Assembly: GCA_004154925.1 (NCBI GenBank)
Contig: QJNS01000055.1
Span: forward strand, 1 to 64,000
DNA: 64,000 nt
Source: Monosporascus cannonballus
Lineage: Eukaryota; Ascomycota; Sordariomycetes; Xylariales
Direction of reading: 5' to 3'
A program made the position numbers and the translations under genes. The notes under the pieces are model-generated. The model was not told the DNA's origin and made no database searches. It worked only from the letters and a program-made list of their open reading frames with translations. This document shows, one piece after another, positions 63,155-64,000 of the stretch (its first letter is position 1; every line of letters starts with the position of its first letter).

Positions 63155-64000
63155 CGAACGTTAATTTTGGTTTTATTTCAAAGGTTTATAAGAAAATACG
63201 TAACGATAATTTAATTAATATTAAAGCAATCGTTACGTCGGAATACTTACGATAGTTATATTAAGAAATAAAAACAGAATTGGAATTTGTACAAAATTAA
63301 ATAAGTAAGTATTATAACCAGAAAAAGTTAAAGGGACCAACCTTCGAAAAGAGGGAAATAGTTTTTTTCGTTATCAAAAATATTTAAACAAAACGACCTA
63401 ATAAAAAACTTGATTTTAAGTATATCGGTTTATATAAAATCGCCAAAGAAATCTCAGAAAATAATAACCAATTAGAACTTTTACTAAAAGTTAAAATTTA
63501 TCCAATTTTTTACGTTTCCTTATTCGGATTAATAACGGATATAATCAAAGTATATACGGTATAAGACGATATAAAAATAAAAGATGAATAAGTATATAAA
63601 ATAGAAAGAATCTTCGATATACAAAAACAAAACGGATTTACCTAATACCTGATTAAGTGAAAAAAGTACCCGAATTCCTAAAATACCTAGAAACCCGCTA
63701 AAAACCTTATTAACGCCTAATATTTATTAAAAGGTTTTCATTAATAATAACGGAATTATTAGAAATAATCGTATCCCAATTAATATTTTTAACGAATTAA
63801 TCGATATTACCAATATCAAATTAATTTACGGGACCAGCAAAAAGAACTAATGCGACCATGGAAGCCTCGGCGATAACCTACCTTTAACATTTTTACTTTT
63901 CTAGCTTTTCGAATAACTACATTCTCGTTATACCATTTTTATTCTTTTTAAGCGAAAAAAAGCGTTTTTTTCCGAAAACGGATTAAACGCGCGATAACCT
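63155..64000 (+). mobile_element. Chromovirus copy C, right part, running off the window
   Basis: Starting at the duplicated CGAAC, the sequence matches copy D from about 61,535 onward (ATTTTGGTTTTATTT...), that is, the integrase end. A chromodomain relic starts at 63,586 (VYKIERIFDIQKQNGF with stops). The 3' LTR lies beyond 64,000. Confidence 0.85.

Larger units (their letters stand above)
28480..64000. other. AT-rich, RIP-affected transposon block
   Basis: Everything right of about 28,480 is strongly AT-rich, with almost no open frame over 100 codons. Related copies differ by C-to-T and G-to-A changes. TpA is very common, and many of the remaining C residues sit in CpG (tacg, ttcga, acgta). 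This is the pattern left by RIP, a premeiotic process of ascomycetes that mutates duplicated DNA, preferring CpA. Such blocks are usually constitutive heterochromatin. Confidence 0.85.

Noticed and set aside
28480..64000. Telomere or subtelomere, centromere, or mitochondrial insertion as the explanation for the AT-rich block
   Set aside because: No TTAGGG arrays were seen, and no mitochondrial genes. Identified transposons account for most of it. A centromeric location cannot be excluded from sequence alone.

Overview
The window looks like nuclear DNA of a filamentous ascomycete, probably a Sordariomycete-like, plant-associated mould. The evidence is short spliceosomal introns (54-115 nt) with GTAAGT/GTGAGT donors and CTAAC-type branch points, a saprotroph or plant-pathogen gene set (PL4 rhamnogalacturonan lyase, P450, small secreted peptide), Fot1/pogo transposons, and a transposon graveyard with the signature of repeat-induced point mutation (RIP).

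The window has two compartments. Positions 1 to about 28,480 have ordinary base composition and few genes. Six protein genes can be supported: a three-exon DUF6914-like small protein (+), an RBR (RING-IBR-RING) E3 ubiquitin ligase (-), a five-exon cytochrome P450 with one in-frame TAG (-), a two-exon RglB-type rhamnogalacturonan lyase (-), a small secreted protein (-), and a PTEN/Tep1 lipid phosphatase with one in-frame TAG (-). There is also a Pol III gene whose tRNA ends are separated by about 155 nt in the anticodon loop, two related LTR-like sequences, and a doubtful two-exon 68-residue gene. Most of the remaining spacer (14.6-19.1 and 19.4-25.7 kb) shows no recognisable gene.

From about 28,480 to the end the DNA is extremely AT-rich and consists of decayed transposons. 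A complete chromovirus (Ty3/Gypsy with chromodomain; copy A, 30,276-37,108, target duplication GGAGA) splits a degraded coiled-coil ORF. It is followed by a fragment of another chromodomain Gypsy element, a Fot1/pogo element (E) carrying a solo LTR (target duplication AATAA), a Copia reverse transcriptase/RNase H relic with a mutated tRNA-like sequence beside it, and a Fot1/pogo element with both terminal inverted repeats (F). The right end is a nest: chromovirus B (-) is cut by C (+), which is cut by D (+, target duplication CGAAT/CGAAC). C resumes at 63,155 and runs off the window, and the rest of B should lie beyond it.

The genes do not form an obvious pathway. The P450 and the lyase are adjacent and co-oriented but functionally unrelated by sequence. 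The element LTRs share one half but have different, tandemly repeated other halves, and the two single in-frame TAG codons in otherwise intact host genes could both be CpA-to-TpA changes of the RIP type.
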